Assembly: GCA_030686995.1 (NCBI GenBank)
Contig: JARVZY010002390.1
Coordinates: 1 to 64,000, forward strand
DNA from: Artemisia argyi
Taxonomy: Eukaryota; Streptophyta; Magnoliopsida; Asterales; Asteraceae
DNA: 64,000 bases
Direction: 5' to 3'
Below the pieces are notes generated by a model. It was given only the letters and a program-made list of their open reading frames with translations, ran no database searches and was not told where the DNA came from. This document shows, one piece after another, positions 25,818-37,346 of the stretch. The position numbers and the translations under genes are program-made. Every line of letters starts with the position of its first letter. Positions within the stretch are counted from its first letter, which is position 1.

Positions 25818-27071
25818 CTTTTTATGCAAACTTGAAATAACAAATAAGTAATAAATAAAAAGTATAACTGAATTGAAAAGACAATAAGTAAATGATAACA
25901 ATAAGCAAAGAACAATAAGTAAATAAGCAATAAGCTGAAAATTAAGAAAGAAGAAATAAGACAAACTGAATTTAAATTTTATTAATAAAAATGATTCAAT
26001 ACAGAATAGAAATTGACAGCATAACAATATATTGAAAAAGGCACACCTACAACAATGAAATAAGGGGGGTATTTATAAGTGAGGTGTGATGCTAGGGTTT
26101 GCAGTCCTCTGTGTCCACCTCATCAATCCTTGTGATGTTTGTGTTTCTTTGGTCCCATCTGAGCCGTTTGATTCATTTCTAGATGCTTCCATTCAATGAT
26201 GACCCTTGATTGATTGATTGATAGATTGTGAATCCTACGTGTGAGAGCTCATTGGTACACGCGTCCTCTGTCATGTGCCTGTCACTCCTGACACGTGCAC
26301 GGCCTTCTAGAAGGTCCCAATCATTAGTAATTAATTAGTACGAGGTAAATTGGACGGGGTAAAAAGTTAGGGTTCATGGAACAGTGCCAATTTCTGGGTA
26401 ATAAGTAAAAGGGGGCGCGGGTTATTATTTTTAAAAGGTATTTATTGCGTTGGGTCGGGTTTGGAAAGGGTAGGCCGGGTATAGTTTTATTAGTGGTGGG
26501 CTTTGGCTAGTGGGCTGATGGGGAGTGGGTAAAAGGTTTTGGGCTGTTTCTTGTGGATCCGGATAGTTAAGGTTTAGGACTAATAGATTATAAGTAAGGA
26601 CTAATGTTATGAATTTGCAAACCATAGGGACCAAAACTGTAATGTGCCCAAAGTATCTTCCAAGGGTATTAGTTGACAATCTTCAAATCATGGAGGACCA
26701 ATGTGGCTGTTTCTTTGAATATTTCTTTGAGGGATCATTTTTGCCAAATACTGAAAGTGAGGGACTAAAACTGCCAATTCTTCAAACTTTTGCCCAGGGA
26801 CCAAATATGTAATAAGATGAATCTCTGAGGACTTCTAATCATATAATGAGCTTTTCTTTGTCATTTTGCTTCCCCGGCTCCGGCTTTTGACACTTTCCAT
26901 TCTCGTGCTCGTTTTTGTCGGTTTTGCTGTGTTTTTGTTCATTTTTTTTCATATCCGTACCTGCACATACACAAATACAAAAACATGCATTCTCTTGGCA
27001 TTTTTGGTTAGTATTTGGTATTTATGGTCTGAAATAAGGTCTAAAAAGGATGAGTGATTATGCACTCATCA
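23245..27071 (-). repeat. 5' LTR of the Athila-like element
   Basis: 3827 bp and nearly identical to the other LTR. With the TATA box at 26070-26077, U3 is about 1 kb and the R plus U5 part about 2.8 kb, so most of this long LTR is transcribed leader. The segment 23263-23284, just inside the U5 end, is complementary in the RNA to the 5' half of the primer tRNA. Confidence 0.95.
26070..26077 (-). promoter_or_regulatory. TATA box of the Athila-like 5' LTR
   Basis: The minus strand reads CTTATAAATACCCCCC, a strong plant TATA box. Transcription would start about 30 bases further on (near 26040). The same box occurs in the 3' LTR at 14062-14069. Confidence 0.65.
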
Positions 27072-27076
27072 TAGGA

Positions 27077-30000
27077 ATAAGCATAGAATTATAGGATCTA
27101 TACGTATCATGTTAAGCAATGATTCAAAATCAGTATTTAAATCATAATGAGTCTGAGAGACTCTGTACGCAGAAATCATTCCTCTGTGTAAATTAAGAAA
27201 TACGTTGAAGTTCCTTATCGACGTGTCAGATTCACTTATCAGTTTACAGACTTATTTAAGATTTCCATGACCGAAACCAGTTACGATGTATATATAATTA
27301 CGGAACCATAGAAATTCTCTCGAATATGTTGTAACAGCCGAGCGTGAAGATGCTCATATTCCATAGTTTAATGCTGAGATCTTCAGATCATGTCTTCTAA
27401 TGCTACCCATGAAAATTAATTAGACACACGATAGTATGACAGGTACCTCCTCCGTGAATATAATACCTGCTCGTGTGTTCAATTGATTATGTACGATTCG
27501 GTCAATCGTGACTAAGTCATCCAACCGAGAGTTATCATCCAGCGAGTCAGTATAGGCCTCATCAGACTTAAAGAGGCAATAGACGATAAGATTTGATATA
27601 TGACTTCGATAAGAACGAGCAGTCATTCATGTTAGAATAAATCATATGGGCTAATGCCTAAGTGGGGTAGAAACGTTCATTTGTGGCGAGCGTAAGAAAG
27701 TATCCCCGACTATAAAAACGAATACTAAATCCAAGAGGTATCGGCTCATGACCGTTAAGTATACCTAATTCATGTCATTGATTCTCAGAAAGTTACTACA
27801 GACCTTGATAGCATTTCAGCTGTCCGAGATTTCCTATTATAATTCTCGAAGAATTCCTAGGTAAACTACCTGACCTGACAAGGAAATAGAATTTTGTATT
27901 GATCTTATTTTAGGGAGTACCCCTATTGTTGAAACTTCCTGCAGACTTGCTCCTTCTAGGATGCAAGAATTAATGAAACAGTTACAAGAATGGTTAGATA
28001 AGGGCTTTAATTGCTCCAGTAGTTCACCTTCGGTAGCTCCGGTTCTTCTTAAGAACAAGATCATAATGTCTAAAGGTAGACTGACTATCGAGAATCTAAT
28101 ATGTCATTATCCAGAATTGATACTTTATCCCAGGATCGATAATTTATTTGATTAGTTTTAGGGCCTGAGTTCTTTTCTAAAGCAGATCTAAGATCACGAT
28201 ACCTCAATTATCGATTCGGGAAGAGATGTCCCGAACGCAGTCTTTCAGACCAGATGGGGCGGTATGAATTCGTTATTACGCCATTTGACTTAATTAATGC
28301 CCCAACAGCTTATATGGACTTCATAAATCGGGTTTGCTATTCAATGATTAGATAAGTCAACTATGATAATCATTGGTGATATCCTGATTTATTCTAAGTC
28401 ATATTTATTCTAAGTCAGTAATCATGAACTCATTTGCGTCAAGTTTTCAATATATTGAGATAAGAAAAGCTTTATGCTAAGTTCTCAAAACATGAATTCT
28501 CGTTATGAGAAGTTCAATTCCTTGAATTGTCACTGTTAGTGAGGACACTAAGGATGGTCCAGTGAAAATTCGGTGCCATTATGATATGGGGTTGACCCAA
28601 AACTCCCACAGTAATAAGCTCATGAGAACTCAGGAGACAGGAGACAATCCGTCAGGATTTGAGTACTCAAGTAATAAATAATTTCTAACATGTCACCTGA
28701 ATGTGCCGTGCTTTCTACTTAATGGCCGAACAAGAAAGAAACTTAGTAAATCATGTAGGGTAATGCCTTAACTATTATCGAGATAAGTTCAGAACATCGA
28801 TAAATGTTTGACAAGTTGCAGTCCCTAGATTTTCCGCGTGGAATAGGAAAATATTGCCAGAGAATTTATCGTAAATTGTTTAGGATATTATATCAGCATG
28901 ATGCTTCAGGAATAGTAGTCAATTGTCCGAATAATAATATAATCGTTTATCTATCGAGTAGGCTTCATTATTAGGTGCCCTCGTAGAATTGCGTTTACAG
29001 GAAAATGTAGTCAGATATAGGATATTTATCCTCATTATAACAGTCAAATCAGCATACTAGTGTTTAAACTTCATATACAGATTTCAGATAAATCATGTAT
29101 TCATATGTATTCAGAAATCGTTTACCATTTTCATGAAAACGGTCAGGAAGATAGGGTTATTCATTTATTGAAAATCATGACTAAATTAGTTGCCATGATA
29201 TTCTCGCAACAATTTTGATCACTATCTCTTAAGAGAGTCCTTGCGTGAAAATTCCTATGCCGCTGTATCTCTATACACCTAATCAGTAGTGTGCCTAGTG
29301 CACCCCGTATTGTGAGTATGCACGCCTCTCTAAGTGCAAATCGTGTAGTTAAATAATACCTTAAGCATAGTCAGTATAGTGCTTATGCACTAATAGTACT
29401 ATAAGTACTCAGTTATGCACTTAATATGTGCATAGTTTTGTAGTCAGTCATGCATTCAGTAACGTGTTCTATGTACTCACTCAACAACGAGTTATAGACG
29501 CGCAGTTTCAATAGCAATTAGTAAGTTCCACACATTATCCTATTAGTAGCCGAACTGTCAATAGTAAAGTTTGGCTTCAAAGACGCTTAATACTGAATTT
29601 TGAAAACAAGAGTGATCAGTTCCAAGTATAGTGACATTACTTAACTTGTAACTGCTAGAAATCAGTTTAAGAACAGCTTCAATAATTCAGTTTAGCGTTT
29701 ACCCCAAATTCATTTAGAAATGTGCTATATGCACGTAGTCAGAGTTAGCCCATGTGCGATTGGTTAATTCTATTGAGAGAATAAATTCAAGAGGTTTAAT
29801 CATCTTGTATGGCAGTAGGTATACCATGCCTGACAGTAAGTATACCTGAATACAATCATGATCAGTTTATGACCCATGTCATGTGAAATAATGCAGCTAT
29901 AAGATAGTGACGACTGTCGCTAGAACACACTTCCAAACTTTTAACTGATATTTATTAAGAGATTAGCATTCTAGAAACTCTCGAGAAATGAGATATTTGT

Positions 30001-30592
30001 GAATTGTCGCTAGTCATAGAGTACCTGTCTCTATAACTCTTAATGGAGATGGCAGATTCACTTCCAAATTCAGATAGAAGTTCCAAGAGAACTACCAAGT
30101 TAAGAAAGACTAAAGATAGTCTAAGACAAGCTGAAATCCTATAGGGATAAGAGAAACCGAGCAGTAGAATGTCCAATAGTTGATCTAGGTATCTAAATAC
30201 TATTTCATTAAAAATGAATCATCCGATTTAGCAGATCGAATTAGAAAGGTGCCATTCAGATTTGTAGAATCAGAAGAACTCAACAATATTCTTGGCACCT
30301 ATCTTGTATTCCAGCTAAGATCATGTTTAATAGGTGAGGCAAAAGTATGTCTCACTAGCAGTTATCATAGTTATGGAATAAAAGCTCGTCTATGTAAAGA
30401 AGCAAGTAGAAATTATTGACACAGAGGTCAAGATGTTTAAAGTTTAAGAGGTCTTTCTTTTAATTCGATGGAAGCACAGAAACAGGAAGTTAGAGTAGAT
30501 AAATAGGAGCCGCGAAAGAGCTCACCAGACATTACCCCACTTTTCATCAGGAATGGTTTGTGAGGACACAAACCGAATAAGTGGGGGAGAGT
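27077..30592 (+). pseudogene. Decayed pol of the Tekay-like element
   Basis: The internal part of the outer element after the nested insertion. At 27961-28155 the frame reads like the start of gypsy RT (ELMKQLQEWLDKGF, PVLLKNK, then YPRIDNLFD). At about 28255-28400 pieces matching the following RT motifs (an FVITPFDLINAPTAY-like stretch) can be read in shifted frames with several stops. A further stretch near 28490-28560 resembles the post-RT connection. Gag and protease are not recognisable in the about 880 bases before RT, so a deletion is likely. From 29300 to 30590 I see only short frames. Confidence 0.7.
30579..30592 (+). promoter_or_regulatory. Polypurine tract of the Tekay-like element
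   Basis: Purine-rich AAGTGGGGGAGAGT ends directly at the 3' LTR start, the expected site for plus-strand priming. Confidence 0.8.
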
Positions 30593-32596
30593 TGTAACAC
30601 CCAAAATTTTATATTTTAGTAAAATGTATATAGTATTCCAGAAACTTGGATTGACAAGAAGTTTTTGCTGTTGCACAGTAGATACGGCGTATTGACCTAT
30701 GTTTCAGGAAACTAGTTTTAAAGAAAAGGGACTATCCGTGTAATGGTTCTCCCACCAGGGACTAATTCTGTCAATAGGTGAAAGTTAAATTAAAACACTT
30801 ATATCTTTTAGATAACCTTAGGATTCATCAGAAGTTCCTGGACTCTTCTTTTCCCTCCTTCTGTATAACGTCACACACACACTCTATCCATCAAAAAGCT
30901 AGGGTTTCAATTTAAGGTTAATTTTAAGCAAGGTTTAAGCAAGATATCACCTCACATAAGCTCATAAACGTATATACTTGTGTTCCCACAAGTTAATTTG
31001 AGGTAAATCATATCTTGATCTTTAAATTGTTTTTTAGAGCTCCCTTTTTTGTGGTAAAGCTTAAAGAATAAGTTTTTATGCCATTTGTGGGGTTCTAGTA
31101 GAATTTCACATGATTATGTGGAATTATGATTTTTAAGAAATCATCAAGAACACTAGTAATCGTGTATAAGATCTTGGTTATATTATAGGTACCTTGTTAG
31201 GGTGCCATAACATCAGTTTATGATGTTGATTTTCAGAAAGTGTGTATATGTCACACGTTAAGCCGCGGAACCAAACACCCGCTTATGGCTTAGTTCATTC
31301 TTAATGGTTGATTATGACAAGTTAAGCCATATTCTTAGTAATCCTTGTGTTAATTACAATTTACATGTTCATAGGTTATATGGTTAGCCGGTGACGTTTA
31401 TGGGGAGCTCGCGATAGATTACAAGCTATATCAAGGTGAGTAACATATATTACATTAGAAACAGGACCTTTCTAGCCTGTTAGATATATCACCTACTCGT
31501 GTTACGAGTTTATATTAGTATAATTGTGTATTATGTGTTTTAATACCCTACGTGATATATCACATGTGAAATAGCTTAGACGGGTCAAAATAGCCCATAT
31601 TGACCCATGTGGTCTCAGTAATATGTTTTTAGCATAACTATTGAATCATTGCTTAGTTTAACATCCTATGTGGATGATACAAATAAAAGAGATGTTCCGA
31701 AAATGGAATTAGACATCCTACGTGGATGACAGGAGCCTTTAAATGGCTTTATGTCCTAAAGTGGGACCTAGACGTCCTAAGTGGATGATCAGTGCGAGTG
31801 TAGAACTCATTAGACGTCCTAAGTGGACGACATGTATTATAGTGTGATCACGCGTTCCAAAGTGGAACTTACATCCTATGTGGATGACATGAGCCTTTAG
31901 ATGGCTTACGTCTCAAAGTGAGACTTAGACATCCTATGTGGATGACCAGCATGCTTATATGACTCGTCAGTCGCTTTAAGCGAAGTTTAGACATCCTTAG
32001 TAGGTGACCAGTATATTATGTTCATATTATGACCCAAAGTGGGTCTTAAACATCCTACGTGGATGACTTGTAAGAGCACATGAGACACTAAATACTTAAT
32101 GCAATGTATAGACATCATTAATGGATGAATAGCGCATCATGTGATGCACCCCTAAGATCAGATAAGTCGTCCTAAGTGGACGACGAGAGCTTTAAAAGCT
32201 ACTTAGAACCAAATAAGGATTCATGACGTTCTATGTATATGAATAGTACATATATGACAGTTATATCATTCATGTGTATGATTATGAAGCACGTAGCCTC
32301 GATTACAAGTGCTATTAAGCATCATGATCACCAAGTGGGGAAGTATTTAACGAAGCAACCTTCTAGCTTTATATCTTATATTTTCAGTTTATATGCGTTA
32401 TCTCACTAAGCTTATTGCTTACGTTGCTTCGTTTATGTTTCTTATAGGTGAGATCGAGTTTAAGGCTAAGGGTCGCGGGTTAGCTACCGGTAGAGCTCAT
32501 GGGTAATCGAGCTTATCCTAAACCCTCTCTAATACCAAGAAACGCCCTAGGTTGTTATATTTTGGGTAAAAAAAAAAATCTAGTATGGGCGTTTCA
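30593..32596 (+). repeat. 3' LTR of the Tekay-like element
   Basis: 2004 bp, the fuller of the two copies. The palindrome array spans about 31660-32200 and includes units CATCC-TATGT-GGATG and CGTCC-TAAGT-GGACG. Apart from the indel I counted roughly six to ten single-base differences from the 5' LTR. Confidence 0.92.
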
Positions 32597-33461
32597 GCAT
32601 CCCCGAGTTTCAGTTTACAAGCCTGGCCGGTAAACATTATATGCAAATGTGATGTAACTAAAAATGACGGGATACTTTCAAAATTTTACATGTTGACAAT
32701 GTATCGGTACTTTATACTTACTGCACTATTTGTGAATATCTGTGCCTTCTTCTTTCCCATAGAAATAATTTGACCTGCAATTTTATTATAAGTACGCAGG
32801 AAACGTCAAAATCTACACAAATAAAAAGCAAAATTACGTAGCTAACAAATATCGGTCAAGTAGTCTACCATCATCAATTCCTTCTTTCTCCCAGGATACA
32901 TCCACATACCGCACGGCTTTCTTATACTTTCTGAGAGCCATTTTATGGTCTTGCTTCTGCAGATAATATGAGACTATGAGTTAACATCGTTGTCCATAAA
33001 TTTGAACCACGAGAGCAAAAAAACAAGGTACTTTAAGGCAAGGTTGAATAGTTTTATTCGGACTACCTTAAAAGCTTCATTCCCAGAAGCCCGGATTGAA
33101 CCAACAGCGTCCAACCACCACAAAAGTTGACTAGGCCCTTTGTCAATGTCAGCGGGCCAATCAGGAAGCATATCTCCATCCTTAAAAAGGTTCCCAAAAA
33201 GATTATCTTCACCTTCTTTAATTTCACCACAATCCGCAATCATAACATCACGAATCGGGCGATCATTATCATCAATAGCAACATGCTCAATCGACTTAAC
33301 GACTCCCATCCCTTGGACTACTCTTCCAAACACAAAGTTTTTACCATCTAAATAAGAAACTTTGACCCGTTAGTGTCCGGGCCAGAGTTGGGCATTGATA
33401 ACATTCCTTTCCTTTCATGTTTCATTTCAAAATTCTCGTCTTTGAACTTTTAACCAGCCGG
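32597..33461 (-). pseudogene. CYP40-like: CYP40-like cyclophilin/TPR pseudogene, upstream exons
   Basis: CYP40 is a peptidyl-prolyl isomerase with C-terminal TPRs that binds Hsp90. Exons read on the minus strand: 33067-33461, end of the cyclophilin domain ([20 protein letters not shown], then after a short deletion [18 protein letters not shown]) and linker to GNEAFK, with a GTAGTC donor; 32869-32956 (KQDHKMALRKYKKAVRYVDV, WEKEGIDD); 32722-32774 (GQIISMGKKKAQIFTNSA, GTAAGT donor); 32597-32622 (ACKLKLGDA), cut by the retrotransposon and continued at 8941-9024. Lesions: a TAA where Leu is expected near 33450, loss of about seven codons plus a frame change near 33355, Lys for the conserved Gln in the NGSQF motif, and no first half of the cyclophilin domain. 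The downstream exons stay in phase, so decay is not uniform. Confidence 0.85.
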
Positions 33462-33547
33462 TGGAAACGAACTCCCTTAAGGAAATAAATTCTTTTTCTC
33501 TCTCCCATAACAGAATTTCCCGCTCTTTTTCACCATGAAGAAAAAGG

Positions 33548-33592
<45 letters not shown>

Positions 33593-33736
33593 TCATTTTC
33601 GTTCATCTTTCTGTGTAAATTTCCAATTATAATCCGTACATTTGAATATGTAGATTAGAATACATAGATAGAACCGTTTAGATTACATTCTAATTGATTT
33701 TTTCTTAAAAAACCCTAATTCAATTCTCTCATTATA
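33462..33736. other. Junction of CYP40 relic and LINE, with A run
   Basis: Contains a 43-base A run (33548-33590) of unknown origin, then sequence that could be the 5' UTR of the LINE. I see no further cyclophilin exon here. Confidence 0.4.
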
Positions 33737-35640
33737 ATGTCGAATAAAAAACGATCATCTAAAAGGCAAATTAAAGTTCCATTGAAGTATAAATGACATG
33801 TGATGGGGATTTTGAATCAAAAGAAAGATGTGAATTGTACTATTGTGAGTACTCAGGAAATTAGGGTTGAAGACGAGGCTTCCAATGTGGGAAATGGTGT
33901 AGAGAAGGATATGGAGGTGTTGGGGAAGCATACTGAGGCTAGGGATGATTGTGCTGAAATCAATGTAAGTAAATCTCTACATGTGCTGATAGTGTTGAGT
34001 TTTGTTGATAAAACTGTAATGAAAATGTGAATAGGAATGCTGATGTGAACAATAGTGAGAAATATGGATCATATGCTAATGTTGTACAAAAGAACGAGAT
34101 TAAGTTGGATACTAGTTCGTGCTTTAAACCGAGAGAAATATGTGATGATGACAATGAAATTGTTGTGTTTGATGAAGAGCTTGTGTCAAAGGGAAGTCTA
34201 AAATGGAAACTAACCATTTGTGGCCATTTTGTGGGTTATATGGGTGCGAATGAACTTAGATACTCCGTATCATCTAAGAAGAATGTGGAATAAGTATGGG
34301 TTGATTGATGTTCAAGTCAATGCTAAATTGCTAATGGTAATTGTTTGTTCAAATTCACAAATGAAGAAGGAATGGGAAAGGTCATTGAGCAGGGACCTTG
34401 GATATTATGAACAATAAGCCTTTATTTGTTCAACAATGGGATCCAGTTTTAGGAATGGAGAAACAAGAAACTACTGAAATTCCTATTTGGGCAAAACTAA
34501 ATAATATACCACTGGAAGCTTGGACAAAGGAAGGTATTAGTGCTCTTGCAAGTAGCCTAGGGAAACCTTTGAGAATGGATATAATGTTACTGCCAGGGGC
34601 GGAGCCAGAACTTTTTTGTCGAGGGGGCAAAATATGATAATTGTTAGAAACTACACTAAAAATTGGTCAGTTAGGAGGGCAAATTACAAAAAGAGCCGAA
34701 AAATTTCAAAAATTTACACTACAATTTTTTTCGCCGGGGGGTTTTATCTCCGCCCCTGGTTACTGCCCAAGTGTGTCAGAATGAGGAGAGCTGAGTATGC
34801 TAGAGTTGTGATGAAATTTGATGATGGTAAAGGTTTCAAGGAGGATATATACGTGCAGTATAGAAACAAGGAAAATGAGGTGAAAGGAACAAAGACTATG
34901 AATGTTGAGTATCCATGGAAACCTGACATTTGCTCACATTGTAAGGTTTTTGGACATGATAGAAAAAATTGTATAAAACTAGCTAGAGTGAATGATTGAA
35001 GTAGGAAGTGTGCTGAGAATATAGAAGATAAGAGAAAACATAATAATGGTGATGAAGGTTGTGTTGAAGTAAGTCATAAAGAGTTTGATGGTTGAAGGAA
35101 GGGTGGTTATGGTCCTTACAATAACCAATGGGGTGAAGGAAAATAGTATGATAACGATGTATGGAATAGAAATGGAGTGTATAGAAGGAAAAAAGGAATA
35201 AAACTAGTACAGGAAGAAGGACAAAAGAATGAAAAGAATGAAGAACAATGAAAGTCAGCAAAATGAAAACATGACAGAAAAGGCATGGACTATCCAAGAT
35301 GAGATATTATCAGGAATAAGGAAATCTCCAAACAAATTTGTTGTGTTTGAAAATACAATTGTGGAAGAGCAATAGGAGTTAAAGCAACTAAAAGATAGAA
35401 TGATTGTGGATCAGTATCTAAATATGAAGTTGCAACCATCATGTTCTAAAACTAGCAACTCGTCTAAGGATATGATTCATTATTTCATGATGAAATGGGA
35501 AGAAGATAGATTAAAAGAAAGGGAAGCCAGAATGAAGTGAATGAAGATGTGATTGAAGGTATGAATACTACTGCAAATATGTGTTCTGCTAATTAATGAG
35601 GTTAGTGGAATGGATACAGTTGTTCTGAATTGACAGTTTG
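33737..35640 (+). pseudogene. LINE ORF1 relic (DUF4283-like with CCHC knuckle)
   Basis: Nucleic-acid-binding ORF1 protein of a plant L1-type LINE. From ATG at 33737 the frame is broken within 20 codons (TGA), but the family pattern continues across frames: EIVVFDEELVSKGSLKWKL near 34155-34215, VGYMGANELRY, WNKYGLIDVQVN, then NKPLFVQQWDPVLGMEKQE and IPLEAWTKEGISALASSLGK (34408-34565), and after the MITE insertion RAEYARVVMKFDDGKGFKED and a zinc knuckle CSHCKVFGHDRKNC near 34930-34975. The Lys/Glu-rich tail is full of stops. Several frameshifts and one MITE (34594-34758) make it non-functional. Confidence 0.8.
34594..34758. mobile_element. hAT-type MITE inside the LINE ORF1
   Basis: A 165-bp insertion with 11-bp inverted repeats CAGGGGCGGAG and CTCCGCCCCTG and an exact 8-bp duplication GTTACTGC at 34586-34593 and 34759-34766. 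The 8-bp duplication and the ends identify hAT (Tip100-like). It interrupts the ORF1 between ASSLGKPL and the knuckle region. Same end type as the MITE at 3708-3901. Confidence 0.92.
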
Positions 35641-35675
35641 TTGTCTTGTTTTCTAGTCATTTTAATTTGGATTTT

Positions 35676-35836
35676 AAAATAACTAGTTGGAATATTAGGA
35701 GTATGAATAAGTTGAAAAAGCAAAAAGAAGTTTTGAAACTAATAAGAGAAGAAAGAATCAATGTTTTTGCAGTGATTGAAACTCACTTATATAAAGCTTG
35801 AGAAATTAATTGAGGTAAGTAATAGATGCTATGGGG
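35676..35836 (+). pseudogene. LINE endonuclease, N-terminal fragment
   Basis: Reads KITSWNIRSMNKLKKQKEVL and then EERINVFAVIETHLYK, the start of an APE-type endonuclease (the WNIR and ETHL motifs). It is cut at 35841 by a gypsy solo LTR and continues at 39243. Confidence 0.8.
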
Positions 35837-36451
35837 GGATGTGTAACACCCGTTTCCCGGGCACAAATAGGCCCCACCATAGATGAAATGGACTAAGGAC
35901 TAAACATGATTGGTTAGTCAATGAATGTTTCATTGTAGTCAAATCCGATAGTCAAAGAATGTATTATATGGTTATGAAAAGTATTCTGTGGCACAACTAG
36001 AAAGGTAATAGACTTTAAGGACCTAAGTTGCCATTGTGGTAAATGGGTTATAAGTAAGATGTGGCCAAAATGAGAAAAAAGGGACTAGTTATGTCAATTG
36101 GCCTAAGATGCAATCTAACTAGTTTAAACTAGGAGATTCTAGACATTTCTATTATTATTTAGGGTGTGTTTAATGTCTGGATTTGGGAGAAGAAAATTAG
36201 GGAAATGGTGAAGCTTGGTGATGAATCCATGAAGAGCTAGGTGTTTTAATCCAAGGGTTAAGTCATAACAACAATCCATTACAAGTAAGTAATCTCCCTC
36301 TCTTGATGTTAATAAGGTTAAGGTTTAGGATTGAAGTGGGTTTTCATCATATGATCAAGGTATGATCATATGATGATGAAGAAAGGAAGATGAGTATGTT
36401 TAATAGGTTATATAAACCCTTGTTAATGATGTTGATTAATGTATCAATAGG

Positions 36452-36452
<1 letters not shown>

Positions 36453-36484
<32 letters not shown>

Positions 36485-36515
36485 AGGTAGTGATGATGAT
36501 GATGATGTCCTTAAT
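36453..36515. repeat. GAT/ATG trinucleotide microsatellite
   Basis: Two runs of GAT units separated by AAAGGTAGT, within the solo LTR. Confidence 0.85.
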
Positions 36516-37346
36516 AGGCTTATCTTAGACTTAAGGTAAGTAAACCGATTATGATGTAAAGTTATATTGATTTCTATGCATTATGTGTTATGTGGCTTAA
36601 TGTGTTAAGGGTTATGATTAGCGTGTAAATGGTGTTATTGTGGAAGTAAGTGTAAGGTTAGTTAGGGGTTAGTCAAGAAGAAATGAGGACTAAGGGAGGT
36701 TAAGGCTTTAAGTGGTTAAGGTATATTGATTATGTCTAATATTGCTTTGGACTAATGGTTATATAATGTGTAATGTGTGAATGAAGTATAATGTTAAGTT
36801 ATACACATTTTACTTACTAAGCATTCGTGCTTACGATTTAAGTATTCAATGATTTGTAGGTTTATGTGTGATGGAATTGGTAAGCTTGAGCTAAGGATTA
36901 AGGTTTGCTAATGCGGAGGATAGAAGGTTTGATGTGTGTAGGAGCTAGGTAGAAAGAATACCGAGCTTATTCAAGATGGTACCCCCGTGAGTCAATTTAT
37001 GGTTTGTAAAGTGGAGTCAGGGTTAAATGTATATTAATGGTGTCATAACGTTTTGGTGGTCAAACGGTGTGTCAAGGTATGTTTCATGTATTTACGGGTA
37101 AAGTTAAAGGGGTATTTGGCATAAGTGTGATTATACCCATTTTGGGTTGTAAACGGGTCAAACGATTATGGAAACGTTTTAGTATGTTAAATTAATGATG
37201 TTGGTTAAGTTTGGTGTGCAAAGGAAGTGGTAAAAGTCGTTGTTGTGAAATGGGTCAAAACGGGTATATTATATGTCTATTTGTAAAGTACCATTCTGAA
37301 GCGTCGATTGGTAAATGTTTTTGTATAGAAATGATGTTTATGACGT

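Larger units (their letters stand above)
11227..27071 (-). mobile_element. Intact Athila-like Ty3/gypsy retrotransposon
   Basis: A complete 15.8-kb element inserted into the Tekay-like element. The LTRs are 3837 and 3827 bp, TGAT...ATCA ends, flanked by the exact duplication TAGGA at 11222-11226 and 27072-27076. I noticed one substitution between the LTRs (G at 12667, A at 24685) plus a length change in a TA/T run, so it is very young. The single Gag-Pol frame is open and its enzymes keep their catalytic residues. The tRNA-Asp primer site and RT type place it in the Athila/Tat clade. No envelope-like frame is evident between pol and the 3' LTR. Confidence 0.95.
9025..32596 (+). mobile_element. 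Tekay-like Ty3/gypsy retrotransposon, coding-dead, hosting a nested Athila-like element
   Basis: LTRs at 9025-10908 and 30593-32596 start TGTAACACCC and end GGGCGTTTCA. They are flanked by the exact duplication GCATC at 9020-9024 and 32597-32601. The primer site is complementary to initiator tRNA-Met (10912-10923) and a purine tract precedes the 3' LTR. Without the nested element (11227-27071 plus one TSD) the internal region is only about 3.8 kb and holds an RT relic, so Gag, protease and probably most of integrase are lost or unreadable. The type (Tekay/Del-like chromovirus) is inferred from the RT relic and LTR style. The LTRs differ at only a handful of bases plus one 120-bp indel, so insertion was recent even though the coding region was already broken. 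Confidence 0.9.

Noticed and set aside
33548..33590. Poly(A) tail of a retrogene
   Set aside because: It precedes the 5' side of the LINE and no retrogene body with target duplications is visible; may be simple expansion.
36453..36515. Coding Asp/Met repeat
   Set aside because: Trinucleotide microsatellite inside a solo LTR with stops around it.
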